Origin: Naumovozyma dairenensis CBS 421
Taxonomy: Eukaryota > Ascomycota > Saccharomycetes > Saccharomycetales > Saccharomycetaceae
NCBI RefSeq assembly: GCF_000227115.2
Contig: NC_016485.2
Location: 462,525 to 526,524, forward strand
Direction of reading: 5' to 3'
Length of the DNA: 64,000 nt
The position numbers and the translations under genes are program-made. This document shows positions 10,791-20,882 of the stretch, in pieces. Each line of letters opens with the position of its first letter. The first letter of the stretch is position 1. Under the pieces are notes generated by a model. It did not search any database. It worked only from the letters and a program-made list of their open reading frames with translations, and had not been told where the DNA came from.

Positions 10791-11240
10791 CCATTTACAA
10801 ACCCAAAAAGACGGTTGAAGATTCAGGTCCATCTGTTGAGCCTCAACCTAGATTTTTAAAGTTGGATGGTCATTTTTCCCATTCAAGCGATGAAATTTAA
10901 GACTTTACTTCAAAAAATAGTATTGAACTATTTTTTATTCCTAGTCATTCAGCTGGGTTGTTCCAACGACTTGATGTCCGATTTTTTCATGTGTATAAAC
11001 CTTAATTGACTAGCCTGAATAAAGGATTTTTTAAAATCAAAAAGCTTTAGCAGCGGACTCGAACATTACACCCAACAAAAGTATTTCGATGTCGACAAGG
11101 AATCAATTAGAAGCTATTTTTTTTTACATGAGCAATATAAACGAAGAGATATTTTAGTGAAAAAAAGCATTTGAGAGGATATTAATTGGAGGGAATATAC
11201 CAGATGATGAAATTTAAATCCGGATACAATTTTGCTGAAA
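10791..11240 (+). pseudogene. Decayed pogo-like (DDE_1) transposase, catalytic-core fragment
   Basis: One plus-strand frame reads PRFLKLDGHFSHSSDEI, a stop (10895-10897), then IELFFIPSHSAGLFQRLDV and RFFHVYK. This is the hallmark DGH...PPH(T/S)SHLLQPLDVGVF core of DDE_1 (pogo/Fot1/Cirt) transposases, including the second catalytic Asp at 10865-10867. Farther on (11165-11205), AFERILIGGNIPDDEI repeats the tail motif of the minus-strand relic. Several stops and at least one indel make it non-functional. Terminal repeats were not identified. Confidence 0.7.
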
Positions 11241-11994
11241 AACGTACTATGAAAAAAGTATACTTATGTAAAATATGTATGGAAGAAAAATTCTTCGTTA
11301 ATATAGTTATAGGACTTAACAGACACATCACACAATTTAGCATATTAAATTCCAACACTTTCCAACAGAATTATTTTGTGCCCGTTTTTTTGTTTATATT
11401 TCAAACTTAAATATTAAAAAGATTTGGTTTCTATTTTCTCCTGAAAAAGAAATACTAAACAACAAAAACTAAACAAAACCTCAGCGCTAACCCATATAAG
11501 TATTGCGGACAATTATACACTAAGATGAAACAGAATAAGAAGAAGAGATGTTAGATTATAAGAAAATTGTATATAATGAAAGAATAAAATCCAAAGAACG
11601 ATTGGAGAAGTTCTAGTGTATATCTTATATTAGAGTTAATTTTTTTAGTATTTTTCAGATAGGGTGTGTAGAAAAAACATCCCATTATCAATCGACTATA
11701 TCAATTTAGAATTATTCACAACTCAAACATGGTTATTCAATCCCAAGTCAGAATATCTTCTTTCGAACATGGCAGCGCCAGCTTAGATCTCTTCATCATG
11801 GAAGCTGGAAATACTGCCCAGCTATTACCAATAACATTGACAATACCGTTTTACAGGATCAGGAAAATATTACTTTCCTTTGCTCTTCTATTTTTTAGAT
11901 AGATCCATCTAATATTATAAGTATAGTCTAGACACATACTATGGAGTTAAGATATAAAGGAACTTATTGAGCAGAGTTACATAATATTAATTAA
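11241..11994. other. Spacer between the transposase relic and EST1
   Basis: No gene is seen. A segment near 11560-11690 resembles part of a Ty1-type LTR (separate entry). The remainder is AT-rich with no open frame worth calling. Confidence 0.4.
11560..11690 (+). mobile_element. Possible fragment of a Ty1/copia-type solo LTR
   Basis: The string GGAGAAGTTCTAGTGTATAT (11614-11633), followed by CTTATATTAGAG, resembles the conserved LTR portion GGAGAACTTCTAGTATAT...CCTAATATTA of yeast Ty1/Ty2 delta elements. The AT-rich run before it has similar texture. I could not find the TG...CA ends or a target-site duplication, so only a scrap is claimed. Confidence 0.3.
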
Positions 11995-14181
11995 TCAATC
12001 ACTCTCTAGCTGAACAAATGGTACTGACGTTGTTTGTTGTGTTGATGTCTCTATCGATGACGACAAGATTTTCATTTCATTCATATAATGTACTTCTGCA
12101 GAAGAAATGAGGGAAGAAGAAGATTTCACTATATCAGTATTTCCAGGCACAGATTGAACAATATTATTCTTACATTGAGAAGATAAAACTTCATCTGTCA
12201 TTTCGTATTGACTGGAACTTTCAAAAGCTTGTATACTGATATTATTTCCGGAAACTTCGACATCGTGTGATCCCAAAATAGAAATCGATTGATCGTGCCT
12301 ATTATCAATATGGCCGTCAAATGCGTTACTATTTGTATGATTTATGCTGATCTCTGATTCCTCCTTTAAGAATTTATCTAACAACTCTTTGTTAAGCCTT
12401 AAGGTTTTATTTTCAACAGAGGAAAATGAGCCAGGCGGTTCAAGAGTTGTATTAGTTGAGGTGGAATCAATTATTTCATTAGGTAATTCATATGCATTAA
12501 GTTTATCATTCCATAGAATACCTGCTCCATTCTTCTCCAAGAATTTCTTCCCTGAAACAAAAATTGATTGTAATCGTAACTTATTTTCTTCTACGCAAGT
12601 CCTTCTTGCATCCGTTGATGTTGATCCAATTAATCTATCTAGTTTATTTGAAGAATCAAAAATTGGAGAGTCATTAAAATCTGTAAGGGAAAAGTTCACA
12701 CATGAAAATTCCTTTAAGATTATATCTTCATGGAAGAAGTGATCCCTTCTGGGTCGACGGGAAGAAACAGCTTCTAGGGCAAAAGAATCACTTTTAATCA
12801 TCCCATTTATTAGGTTAGCAATAACTTGGCAAAAGCCATCGTGACGATGAGAATAGTGAAGTATACCACGATTTGATTTAACCCAACATAGAACTACTCG
12901 AATTATTGCCAAATATTGATGATTGTTTTCAATGTTTATCAGCCAAAACGGTATTATTATATTATGCGTAATATTTGTAATCCAATCAAATACAAATTCC
13001 AAATATATAATATAATTTGACAATTTAATTTTATTTAATTCCTTGACTAGTGCACTTGAATTTCCCTTTTCATTTGCCATTAGATGCATTCCACCGATGA
13101 CAATGACAACTTGTTTAAATACAATATCCATATTATCGACAAAGTTTGTTTTCAGTCTTTCATAGAATATAACCTTTAGTGCTTGAGCCATCTCAATTTG
13201 TGTATCAGTATTTTGTATAGTACTTCCCCACATTATTGTGGTAAAGTATGTTCCGAAAAGTGTAATAAAATATGATTCAATAATCTTAGAATCCATATCT
13301 GGATTAATTTCTACATCTTGTTTATGTAATTCTTTCAATTTCTGATTCAATATTAAATGTATATCATTATCTTTATTTGGACACATGATTCGTCGAAGTA
13401 GTTCAAATGATTCATCATATTCAGGTAAACGAACCAAAGAACCTCTCATTATTTCAAAAATAGCATTGGCGAAATCTTCACACTGAATGTGGATCTTAGC
13501 CTTAAAGTAATATGTGTTCCCGATTGCTGGTAAAACTAAAGATGCTAATTCCAAATATCGTATGGATTTCTTGAAATCGGTTATTTCATAAGTTGAACCA
13601 GGTACCTTTTCAATCATCGAAGTTTGGAAATGTACCAACCCTAGATAGTTTAAACAGCAATGAAATGTCTTCATTATTAGAACGGTAAAGGAGCTGGATG
13701 GATGTAATTGGTACTTGTTTTCCTTGTCATCATTATATGAGGTTAGATTAAGTCTCGTAATTATACCATTCGGTATAACAAATGCAGTATCATACTTCTT
13801 GATAAACAGCTCGAGTAAACCATAATATATTTTATGTATTAGTTTGAAAGTTTTGATTAATACTCTCTTCATTTTCCAGAATGAGTTACATTTTTGATTG
13901 CTATTAATTATTAATGCATCTTTCCAATTTTGGAACCAATCGAAAACAGGTATAATAATATCTCTCCATAGCTGATCGAGGAAACCTACAAGATCATCTG
14001 ACCCATCAAGTATGACTGAAGTTTGTCTTTCCAAAAGTACTCCCTCAACATGAATAGTCAATTTATTTCTCAAAACGACAAGCAACCTTGTCAAAGCAGT
14101 ATTTTGATCAGATACATGGTTTCTTTCCAAGACAGAGGATAAAATAGTCGTGAAATGAGAAATGAATTTTCCATTTTCCAT
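11995..14181 (-). CDS. EST1: Telomerase-associated protein Est1 (Est1/Ebs1 family)
   Basis: The 728-residue protein starts at ATG 14181. S. cerevisiae Est1 has 699 residues and its duplicate Ebs1 has 884. The N-terminal two thirds has the helical 14-3-3/TPR-like pattern of the family, including YLELASLVLPAIGNTYYFKAKIH, here cited as YLELASLVLP followed by the IGNTYYFKAKI repeat. A conserved block RRDHFFHEDIILKEF precedes a Ser/Thr-rich, poorly conserved tail of about 180 residues. Est1 binds TLC1 RNA and Cdc13 and recruits telomerase to chromosome ends. It is divergent from TOP3 across about 250 bp, as in S. cerevisiae YLR233C/YLR234W, which together with length favours EST1 over EBS1. Confidence 0.85.
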   Translation of the reverse strand: MENGKFISHFTTILSSVLERNHVSDQNTALTRLLVVLRNKLTIHVEGVLLERQTSVILDGSDDLVGFLDQLWRDIIIPVFDWFQNWKDALIINSNQKCNSFWKMKRVLIKTFKLIHKIYYGLLELFIKKYDTAFVIPNGIITRLNLTSYNDDKENKYQLHPSSSFTVLIMKTFHCCLNYLGLVHFQTSMIEKVPGSTYEITDFKKSIRYLELASLVLPAIGNTYYFKAKIHIQCEDFANAIFEIMRGSLVRLPEYDESFELLRRIMCPNKDNDIHLILNQKLKELHKQDVEINPDMDSKIIESYFITLFGTYFTTIMWGSTIQNTDTQIEMAQALKVIFYERLKTNFVDNMDIVFKQVVIVIGGMHLMANEKGNSSALVKELNKIKLSNYIIYLEFVFDWITNITHNIIIPFWLINIENNHQYLAIIRVVLCWVKSNRGILHYSHRHDGFCQVIANLINGMIKSDSFALEAVSSRRPRRDHFFHEDIILKEFSCVNFSLTDFNDSPIFDSSNKLDRLIGSTSTDARRTCVEENKLRLQSIFVSGKKFLEKNGAGILWNDKLNAYELPNEIIDSTSTNTTLEPPGSFSSVENKTLRLNKELLDKFLKEESEISINHTNSNAFDGHIDNRHDQSISILGSHDVEVSGNNISIQAFESSSQYEMTDEVLSSQCKNNIVQSVPGNTDIVKSSSSLISSAEVHYMNEMKILSSSIETSTQQTTSVPFVQLESD

Positions 14182-14432
14182 CGTCCATCTTCTTCTACCT
14201 AAGTTCCAATTATTCTGTGTTTTAATTTTTGGTTTATCTCGAGCTCATCTCTTGAGGTTCATCTGAAGAAAAAAAAAAAAAAATAGTCATGTAATTAACG
14301 CCAAATGTATATATAAAATACAAAAACATTGAGAAGGACCCTGGTGGTTTGAGCATCGAGACTGATCAGGACATAAAAAGAATACATATAAGGCGACGGT
14401 CTATTGAAGCCTCCACCCACTATCAAGTCCAC

Positions 14433-16403
14433 ATGAAGGTATTATGTGTGGCAGAAAAGAATTCCATTGCAAAAGCTGTATCTCAAATTCTTGGAGGTGG
14501 TAGCTGCAATTCTCGAGATTCTGGATATACATATGTTAAGAACTATGATTTCAAATTTGATGGATTCCCCTTTGTATCAACTAATGATTGTGATGTCACA
14601 ATGACCAGTGTTGCTGGTCATTTAACTAGTGTAGATTTCAGACCTGATATATATGGATGGAATAAATGCCGGATTGATGAATTGTTTACAGCTCCATTGT
14701 CCACAGAAATGGATAATAATCAGAAGAAAATCGCTGCAAATATTAAGAGAGAGGCAAGATATGCCGATTTCTTGATGATCTGGACAGATTGTGATCGAGA
14801 AGGTGAGTATATAGGTTGGGAAATCTTTCAAGAAGCACTTAAAGGGAACAGTCGATTAACAAATTCACAAGTATATAGGGCAAATTTTTCTCATTTAGAA
14901 AGAAGACATGTATTGAATGCAGCAAGGAGGCCGCAAAGATTAGATTTGAAAAGTGTCGATGCAGTGGGTGCAAGAATAGAATTGGATTTGAGGACAGGTG
15001 TGACATTTACAAGATTGTTAACTAATACTATGAAGGCGAAAGTTGAAACTTGGAACCGATCACAAACATCTATATCTAGTAATGGTAATATGAGTTCTCG
15101 AGCGAAAGAACCACCGACAATTATTTCTTATGGGGCATGTCAATTTCCAACTTTAGGATTTGTAGTTGATAGATATGAAAGAATAAAACATTTTGTTTCT
15201 GAAGAATTTTGGTACATTCAACTTGTAATCAAGGACCCCGAGTCTGGTGCATCTACAACGTTCCAATGGGATAGAGGTCATTTATTTGATAGACTGAGTG
15301 TCTTAGCGTTCTATGAGACATGCTTAGAAACAGCTGGTGACAAGGCAAAAGTGGTAGATTTGATATCTAAACCTACTTCAAAATATCGTCCCTTACCTTT
15401 AACTACTGTTGAATTACAGAGAAATTGTGCTCGATTCTTAAGATTGAATGCAAAAAAGTCATTGGCAGCTGCTGAAAAACTATATCAAAAGGGGTTTGTG
15501 TCTTATCCTAGAACTGAAACAGATATATTCCCACAAGCAATGGATCTTCAATCTCTGGTGAGAAATCGAGCCCAATTGGACCAAAGTAATAATAGGACAG
15601 CCTGGGCTTCTTACGCAGAGGGATTATTATCTGATGATGCTTCAAATACGAATAAATTTAGATTTCCACGAAGTGGTACCCATGACGATAAGGCGCATCC
15701 ACCGATCCATCCAGTAGTAAGTGTAGGTCCCAATGCAAATTTGACGCCAGATGAGAAAAGAGTATATGAATATATTGTTAGACATTTCTTAGCATGTTGT
15801 TCTGAAGATGCGAAGGGTCAATCTACTACTTTAACTTTAGATTGGGCAGATGAAAGATTTGTTGCCAGTGGATTAATTGTTTTGGAAAGAAATTTTTTAG
15901 ATGTTTATCCATGGGCCAAATGGGAAACTACAAAACGATTACCAAGACTGGAAATCAACCAAGAATGTGAGATCGGTAAAGCTGAGATGAATTTTGGACA
16001 TACTTCACCACCAAAACCTATGACAGAAAGTGAGTTAATTATGCTTATGGATGCTAATGGAATTGGTACAGATGCTACGATTGCTGATCATATTGAAAAA
16101 ATACAGACAAGGAAATATATCAAGAGTGAGAAAGTTGGGAAGGATACGTTTTTTCAACCAACTGTTTTAGGTATTGCCTTAGTTCATGGTTTTGAAGCGA
16201 TTGGGTTAGAAGATTCGTTTGCAAAACCTTTTCAAAGAAGAGAGATGGAGGAAGATTTAAAAAAAATATGTCAAGGTCAGCTTACAAAAAATGAAGTAGT
16301 TAATGATATTGTTGGGAAATACCAAAGTTATTGGCAAAGGACTAACGAGTCGAAAAGAACGTTATTGGAAGTTTATGATAGAATACGACAAACGATGTCA
16401 TGA
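14433..16403 (+). CDS. TOP3: DNA topoisomerase III (type IA)
   Basis: I place the start at ATG 14433 (MKVLCVAEKNSIAKAV). It gives 656 residues, the length of the S. cerevisiae enzyme; the upstream in-frame sequence lacks an ATG. The TOPRIM domain carries VAEKNS and the acidic triad TDCDREGEYIGWE. The catalytic tyrosine lies in GFVSYPRTETD, with Tyr358 encoded at 15504-15506. The later GIGTDATIADHIEKI motif is typical of type IA enzymes. With Sgs1 and Rmi1 it dissolves double Holliday junctions and relaxes negative supercoils. It is divergent from EST1. Confidence 0.97.
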   Translation: MKVLCVAEKNSIAKAVSQILGGGSCNSRDSGYTYVKNYDFKFDGFPFVSTNDCDVTMTSVAGHLTSVDFRPDIYGWNKCRIDELFTAPLSTEMDNNQKKIAANIKREARYADFLMIWTDCDREGEYIGWEIFQEALKGNSRLTNSQVYRANFSHLERRHVLNAARRPQRLDLKSVDAVGARIELDLRTGVTFTRLLTNTMKAKVETWNRSQTSISSNGNMSSRAKEPPTIISYGACQFPTLGFVVDRYERIKHFVSEEFWYIQLVIKDPESGASTTFQWDRGHLFDRLSVLAFYETCLETAGDKAKVVDLISKPTSKYRPLPLTTVELQRNCARFLRLNAKKSLAAAEKLYQKGFVSYPRTETDIFPQAMDLQSLVRNRAQLDQSNNRTAWASYAEGLLSDDASNTNKFRFPRSGTHDDKAHPPIHPVVSVGPNANLTPDEKRVYEYIVRHFLACCSEDAKGQSTTLTLDWADERFVASGLIVLERNFLDVYPWAKWETTKRLPRLEINQECEIGKAEMNFGHTSPPKPMTESELIMLMDANGIGTDATIADHIEKIQTRKYIKSEKVGKDTFFQPTVLGIALVHGFEAIGLEDSFAKPFQRREMEEDLKKICQGQLTKNEVVNDIVGKYQSYWQRTNESKRTLLEVYDRIRQTMS

Positions 16404-16706
16404 ATTAATTTGGGCAATATTTTTTACATCTTTAAGAGGTTCTTGCTTCCACTTATATATTCCAAGATAAATATTCTATGCAAATTCTAAGCCTTGTATA
16501 TATAAAAAAATTACAATGTAACAATGAATTTAATCAATATTATCACAACTTGAGGATTAACCGTTACAACCTTAAAACGTAAAAAAAATTTGTGCCTTTT
16601 TCTTGTTGTTCTTTGTTTTCTATCTATAAAATTTAAAAAGAATAATTTAATGTTAAAAAAATATGGTGATAAATATATCAAACTTTGAAGTTGAATGGCA
16701 ACAAAA
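16404..16706. other. TOP3-THI7 convergent spacer
   Basis: About 300 bp of AT-rich 3' flanking sequence of two convergent genes. I see no other feature. Confidence 0.6.
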
Positions 16707-18524
16707 CTACTTTTGTCCCCTTTCGTGAATGCCAGAACTTTCCAGTTCACTATTTTCTGTTGTATCAGCTACAAGTTCATATTCATCAGTATTAGCAGAA
16801 GTTGTCTTTGAGATTGCAATTTCTTTTGTTTCCGTATGATGGTCATTTTGAGCAGAGTCTTTAGTAACATAAGTAATATCTAATGATCCCAATTTAAATG
16901 CTTCAATTTCTTCTTCAGTAATTTCACTAAATGGAACCATACCTTTGGATCTAGCGACCTCATCAGTGAATGCACCACAGTAGTCTTTATCATCATGCAA
17001 GATATTAATTTGGAATGGGAAAACGACACACAAGAACCAATAAAGTAAGAATGATATGGCAAATGAGAAGAAGGAATCCCCATAAAAGAAGTTCACTATA
17101 CCTTTATTATGGAAATAATTATTATTAACTTGCCATGCTATACCTGGTAAACCTGGTGTCATACCAACTACCCATGCGACGAATGCTCTCCAATTGAACC
17201 CCTTATTGAAATAATATTCACCATGTATTACGAAAGCTTGAGATACTGAATATTGTCTTTTCCTAATTACTAAATTATCACAAATCATAACAGAGATAAT
17301 TGGAGTCATTACTATACCGAATGAACTCATTACGGTTAAGAACGTAGATGAAGAATTATAGAAATTCCATGGTTGAAGTGCGACAGATACTAAAGCAGTG
17401 AAAATGGCACCTCTTTTAATGTCAATATATTTAGGTAATACACCAGCCAAATCCATACCAGATGCAAAACCTGCATTTGAAATAGTATAAGAGATTTGAG
17501 AAGAAACGAATGCTAATCCGCAAAAGAATGAAGCAGCACGAGCACCAGGATGATAATTTTGTCTTAACCAATAATCACAAATATCCATTGGTTGCCATAA
17601 TTGAGTACCATACAATTGTTCAGTTGTAGATGCACCAATGACACCAAAGACGGGTGTTAAAGTTGTTGGGATTAATAAAGCCATAATAGTGCCTAACCAA
17701 ATTGCAGTTTGAGATGAACCGAATCTTGAAAAATCAGATTGATTTGTAGAACCTGGACTCACGGACCCGAACCAATATGAAACCATATAAACCCAAGCCC
17801 ATGCTTTATCTGAACCCTTTGCTGTTGATTTTGTGGATACGAATAAATCACCCACACCACCATTCTCTTTCGTTAAATAGATAACCATCCCCATCATAGC
17901 GAAACAAGTGGCAACACATGATGATATCATTAGATAATTTGCCTGGTATGGTTTCATTAAATAACAAAACATGGTAATGATATGGAAAATGATGAATCCA
18001 ATTAATTCTTTAGTAGTCATAGCCACTTTTTGAGTCAAAGTATTTGGTAAATGTAAATAATGATGTGACCATGAATCCAAGATCATATTAACGCATAACC
18101 CACCTAACCAAGCATTTGATGCATAATTTACAATACTCATAAGGATTCTAATGAGGATTCCAAATCCTGATCCATAAATACCGAACACGAATCTTTGACT
18201 CAAAGTGAAACCAACTTTCCAATCGTAACCTGGGTATGAGTTAGCTAAAGTGAAAATTATAGTGAGGACATCGCCGATGATGAATGTACCGATGGTTTCA
18301 CCGTAACTTAAGCCCACGGAAAGAGCAGATGATGCACTCATCCATGTACCGACACTCCAAGACATTACACCCCAATAGGCGAAATTGGACCAGAACCCCC
18401 ATGTTTGGTTTCTAGAGATGATTGGTTGTAAATCTGGGTTTCTTAGGAAATTTACCGTTTCTCTTTCATGGACTGGGATTTCTAAATGTTTCAAAAATTT
18501 TGAAAACCTTGATTGTGATTTCAT
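16707..18524 (-). CDS. THI7: Plasma-membrane thiamine transporter (NCS1 family)
   Basis: The 605-residue polytopic protein (Thi7 598) begins at ATG 18524. The NCS1 nucleobase-cation-symporter pattern is clear: the N-terminal NxDLxP..SRNQTWGFWSNFAYWG, followed by about twelve membrane segments, the SDFSRF motif in loop 5/6, and a hydrophilic C-terminal tail. The close Thi7/Thi72/Nrt1 relatives move thiamine or nicotinamide riboside. The position next to TOP3 and FAR10/LIP2 corresponds to YLR237W, so THI7 is the best assignment. The strand is opposite to that in S. cerevisiae relative to its neighbours, indicating a local inversion. Substrate is inferred. Confidence 0.85.
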   Translation of the reverse strand: MKSQSRFSKFLKHLEIPVHERETVNFLRNPDLQPIISRNQTWGFWSNFAYWGVMSWSVGTWMSASSALSVGLSYGETIGTFIIGDVLTIIFTLANSYPGYDWKVGFTLSQRFVFGIYGSGFGILIRILMSIVNYASNAWLGGLCVNMILDSWSHHYLHLPNTLTQKVAMTTKELIGFIIFHIITMFCYLMKPYQANYLMISSCVATCFAMMGMVIYLTKENGGVGDLFVSTKSTAKGSDKAWAWVYMVSYWFGSVSPGSTNQSDFSRFGSSQTAIWLGTIMALLIPTTLTPVFGVIGASTTEQLYGTQLWQPMDICDYWLRQNYHPGARAASFFCGLAFVSSQISYTISNAGFASGMDLAGVLPKYIDIKRGAIFTALVSVALQPWNFYNSSSTFLTVMSSFGIVMTPIISVMICDNLVIRKRQYSVSQAFVIHGEYYFNKGFNWRAFVAWVVGMTPGLPGIAWQVNNNYFHNKGIVNFFYGDSFFSFAISFLLYWFLCVVFPFQINILHDDKDYCGAFTDEVARSKGMVPFSEITEEEIEAFKLGSLDITYVTKDSAQNDHHTETKEIAISKTTSANTDEYELVADTTENSELESSGIHERGQK

Positions 18525-19253
18525 TGTTACCGGTATTGTACGCTAGTGTAATGATAGTTTTTTTTATTAGGTTTTATTATAAGCTATAATGAAAGAAGCC
18601 AACATCAAGAATCTGAAGAGGGGATTGAGACAGGGATAGTTTCTGCTTACTTGTTTAAATACGCGATATCAAGAAGTATATTTTGAGATGCGATGAGATC
18701 AGCTGTCAACTAGTCTATGCATATAAAAGACCAAGATGGCGATATGGATTCAAGACACGATTATCTCGACCGCATATTTTATAAGGATGCCAATATACAT
18801 GGGAAAAATGTCCCTCTTGTCAAAGTAGTATACTGTACTTTACCACATTGCCTTCCATGTGAGTTATTCCTTTGTGTGCATGTTGCTTTTTTTTTTTGTA
18901 AGTCTCGGAGTTTCCTTAATTATGAATCACCCCCACTGCACTTTCCATATATTATTCGCGTAGTTGAATTTATAAATAATTTATTTAGAGGTCTTTCGTG
19001 AATATGCACTCTCATATGTGTTTGATGTTTTGATAAAGAGTTAAGTTAATGAATTAATTTTTCAATATGATTATGATGGATTATAATAATGGTAATAATA
19101 GTCATAATAATATAATATCTGGATATACATTTAATATCTAACGTCTAACTTCTGACACATTTTCCTGGAGTTTCGGCCATTATATTATATTATGTGTTGT
19201 TGATTAAGTAACCGTGCGTATATTTACTATATGGTGTGGTGTGGTGTTGTCCA

Positions 19254-19268
19254 CGGAACGTTCTTCCG
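19254..19268. promoter_or_regulatory. CGG-N9-CCG inverted repeat (zinc-cluster-type site)
   Basis: CGGAACGTTCTTCCG has inverted CGG triplets with nine bases between them and an extended CGGAA/TTCCG symmetry. Fungal Zn2Cys6 factors bind such half-sites with factor-specific spacing; no standard factor with N9 comes to mind. It lies about 470 bp upstream of RAV2 and 730 bp from THI7, so either could be the target. Confidence 0.4.
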
Positions 19269-19332
19269 CGGGAGAGGGGGAGGGCCAGAGTACTCGGCCG
19301 AGAAGTGGAGTGGAGTGGTTGTAAGTGCTAAA

Positions 19333-19360
19333 AACCCTAGGGTTATAGACTTAGGGATGG
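19333..19360. promoter_or_regulatory. Tbf1-like TTAGGG sites around a perfect palindrome
   Basis: AACCCTAGGGTT (19333-19344) is a perfect 12-bp palindrome, followed by TTAGGGA at about 19351. Both contain the CCCTA/TAGGG core recognised by Tbf1 in yeasts. Nearby CTCGGCCGAG and GAGTACTC are further perfect palindromes. Function is inferred from motif likeness only. Confidence 0.35.
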
Positions 19361-19739
19361 GATTCTACACATGAACACCCGGGCGGTGGGTGGTTAATAG
19401 ATCATGGCCAACCCTACACTATATATATCGATCACCATAGTGGATAGTTAGCCGTCGCAAGAGATATTGGACACTGGGAAGCAGTTTGGCTGTTGGAAAC
19501 AAGATGGAAACAGAGTGGAAACGACACATATATTATCAAAGGCATATAATATATATAATATTGCCATCTGTATGTAAACTTCAATATGAAAAGTACTACA
19601 ACTACAACTACAACTACAACTATAGTGAGTGCCAGGTGCAAGTTATACCTACTTCGAAACAAAACCACTAAAAGGAGAAGATAAAACATAAAATACCTCG
19701 AATAAATAAAACACAAAACACACAGATACACACAGATAA

Positions 19740-20882
19740 ATGACCACTCAATTGTATCCAAATGATTATTTTGGTGGTGTAGAAAATTTCAATTCAAAAT
19801 CTGATCATGCGAAGGAACGTCATTGGTTAATCAACGAAATAATTAAACCTGAATTACCAAACATTATAGATAATGTAGAGAAATGTTTAGCCATGCTAAA
19901 CAGTGATCAAATATTTAAAATGCCCATCTCAAATACTTCTGCAAACGCTACCGCAACTACAAATAAAAATATGTCCACCATAACTAGAACAGTTCAAAAT
20001 GATTCTTCCACATCTTCTTCATCATCTTCTGCTGCATCGACTTCAAATAATTGCCCCTCCATTAGAGGTATCATTACAAGACGTGGTGGTTATATATTAG
20101 ATTTCCAAGCAATGGTCAAATTTAACGAATTTAAAAAGGGGAAACAAATACTTTTCAGAATGAACACGGGCAAAAATTATCCATTATTACAAATTAAAAG
20201 GATACATGAAAACATGGAACATATCTTACAATTATTAGAAGATTTACAATTGATTGATGATATCTTGGAATTCATTAAGAAATTTGGAACAGTCTTAAAT
20301 TTGTTAAATGATTCCACAGATTTATTGACAAACCCTCCTGAACAATTGATTTTCCCTTATAATAATAATGAAATGATGAAGGAAATGTTTCAAGATTCTC
20401 ACTTGATTTCACAATCCACACATCATGAAATTTCATTAGAATTGGTACTTTTCAAAAATGAAATTAGTATCGATTTTAGAAATTTGGAAAAAGTTACCAA
20501 AAAACCGTGGTGTGAAATTGATCCTCAAACGGGGAAATCATTAACTGATAAAGTTAAAGATGAATTGAAGTCAAATAGATCTAAAAATTTAACTGATATT
20601 TTGAAATCAAATGGTGTTCAATTAGAACAACCATCATTATTAAATAATTTAATGATGTCTACATTCAACACTGAAACTACTACTTTACAACAAGCCCAAA
20701 AATATTTAAGTCGATGTGTTACATTTGATAATAAAGTAGTCATGGAATTAGAGAAAATAGCTATAACAACAAGTGATCCCACTTTAATAAGTATTAGTGC
20801 TAAATTAACTGCATTGGAAGGTAGTATAAGTAATCATTATACTAATCTTACCATAGAAGAATGCCCTATTACTAACGAATGA
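19740..20882 (+). CDS. RAV2: RAVE complex subunit Rav2 (Rogdi family)
   Basis: 380 residues from ATG 19740 (S. cerevisiae Rav2 about 351). The N-terminal PNDYFGGVENFNS and HWLINEIIKPELPNIIDN blocks, the central RGIITRRGGYILDFQA and the SLELVLFKNEISIDFRNL block fit the Rogdi/Rav2 family. A Ser/Thr/Ala-rich insert lies at about residues 65-105. Rav2 with Rav1 and Skp1 reassembles V1 onto Vo of the vacuolar H+-ATPase after glucose deprivation. The next gene is a FAR10/VPS64 protein. In S. cerevisiae RAV2 (YDR202C) is two genes from VPS64 (YDR200C); SPC19, which separates them there, is absent here. Confidence 0.82.
   Translation: MTTQLYPNDYFGGVENFNSKSDHAKERHWLINEIIKPELPNIIDNVEKCLAMLNSDQIFKMPISNTSANATATTNKNMSTITRTVQNDSSTSSSSSSAASTSNNCPSIRGIITRRGGYILDFQAMVKFNEFKKGKQILFRMNTGKNYPLLQIKRIHENMEHILQLLEDLQLIDDILEFIKKFGTVLNLLNDSTDLLTNPPEQLIFPYNNNEMMKEMFQDSHLISQSTHHEISLELVLFKNEISIDFRNLEKVTKKPWCEIDPQTGKSLTDKVKDELKSNRSKNLTDILKSNGVQLEQPSLLNNLMMSTFNTETTTLQQAQKYLSRCVTFDNKVVMELEKIAITTSDPTLISISAKLTALEGSISNHYTNLTIEECPITNE

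Larger units (their letters stand above)
18525..19739. other. Divergent THI7/RAV2 promoter region
   Basis: A 1.2-kb spacer. An AT-rich left part contains a PAC-like GCGATGAG at 18690-18697. An unusually GC-rich, palindrome-dense block lies at about 19220-19420 (separate entries), then a (CTACAA)n run at about 19592-19621. A 94-codon frame at 18717-19001 has no family likeness and I do not call it. Confidence 0.5.

Noticed and set aside
14349..14432. TOP3 extension by 28 codons upstream of ATG 14433.
   Set aside because: It begins at TTG, and the S. cerevisiae protein starts exactly at MKVLCVAEKN.
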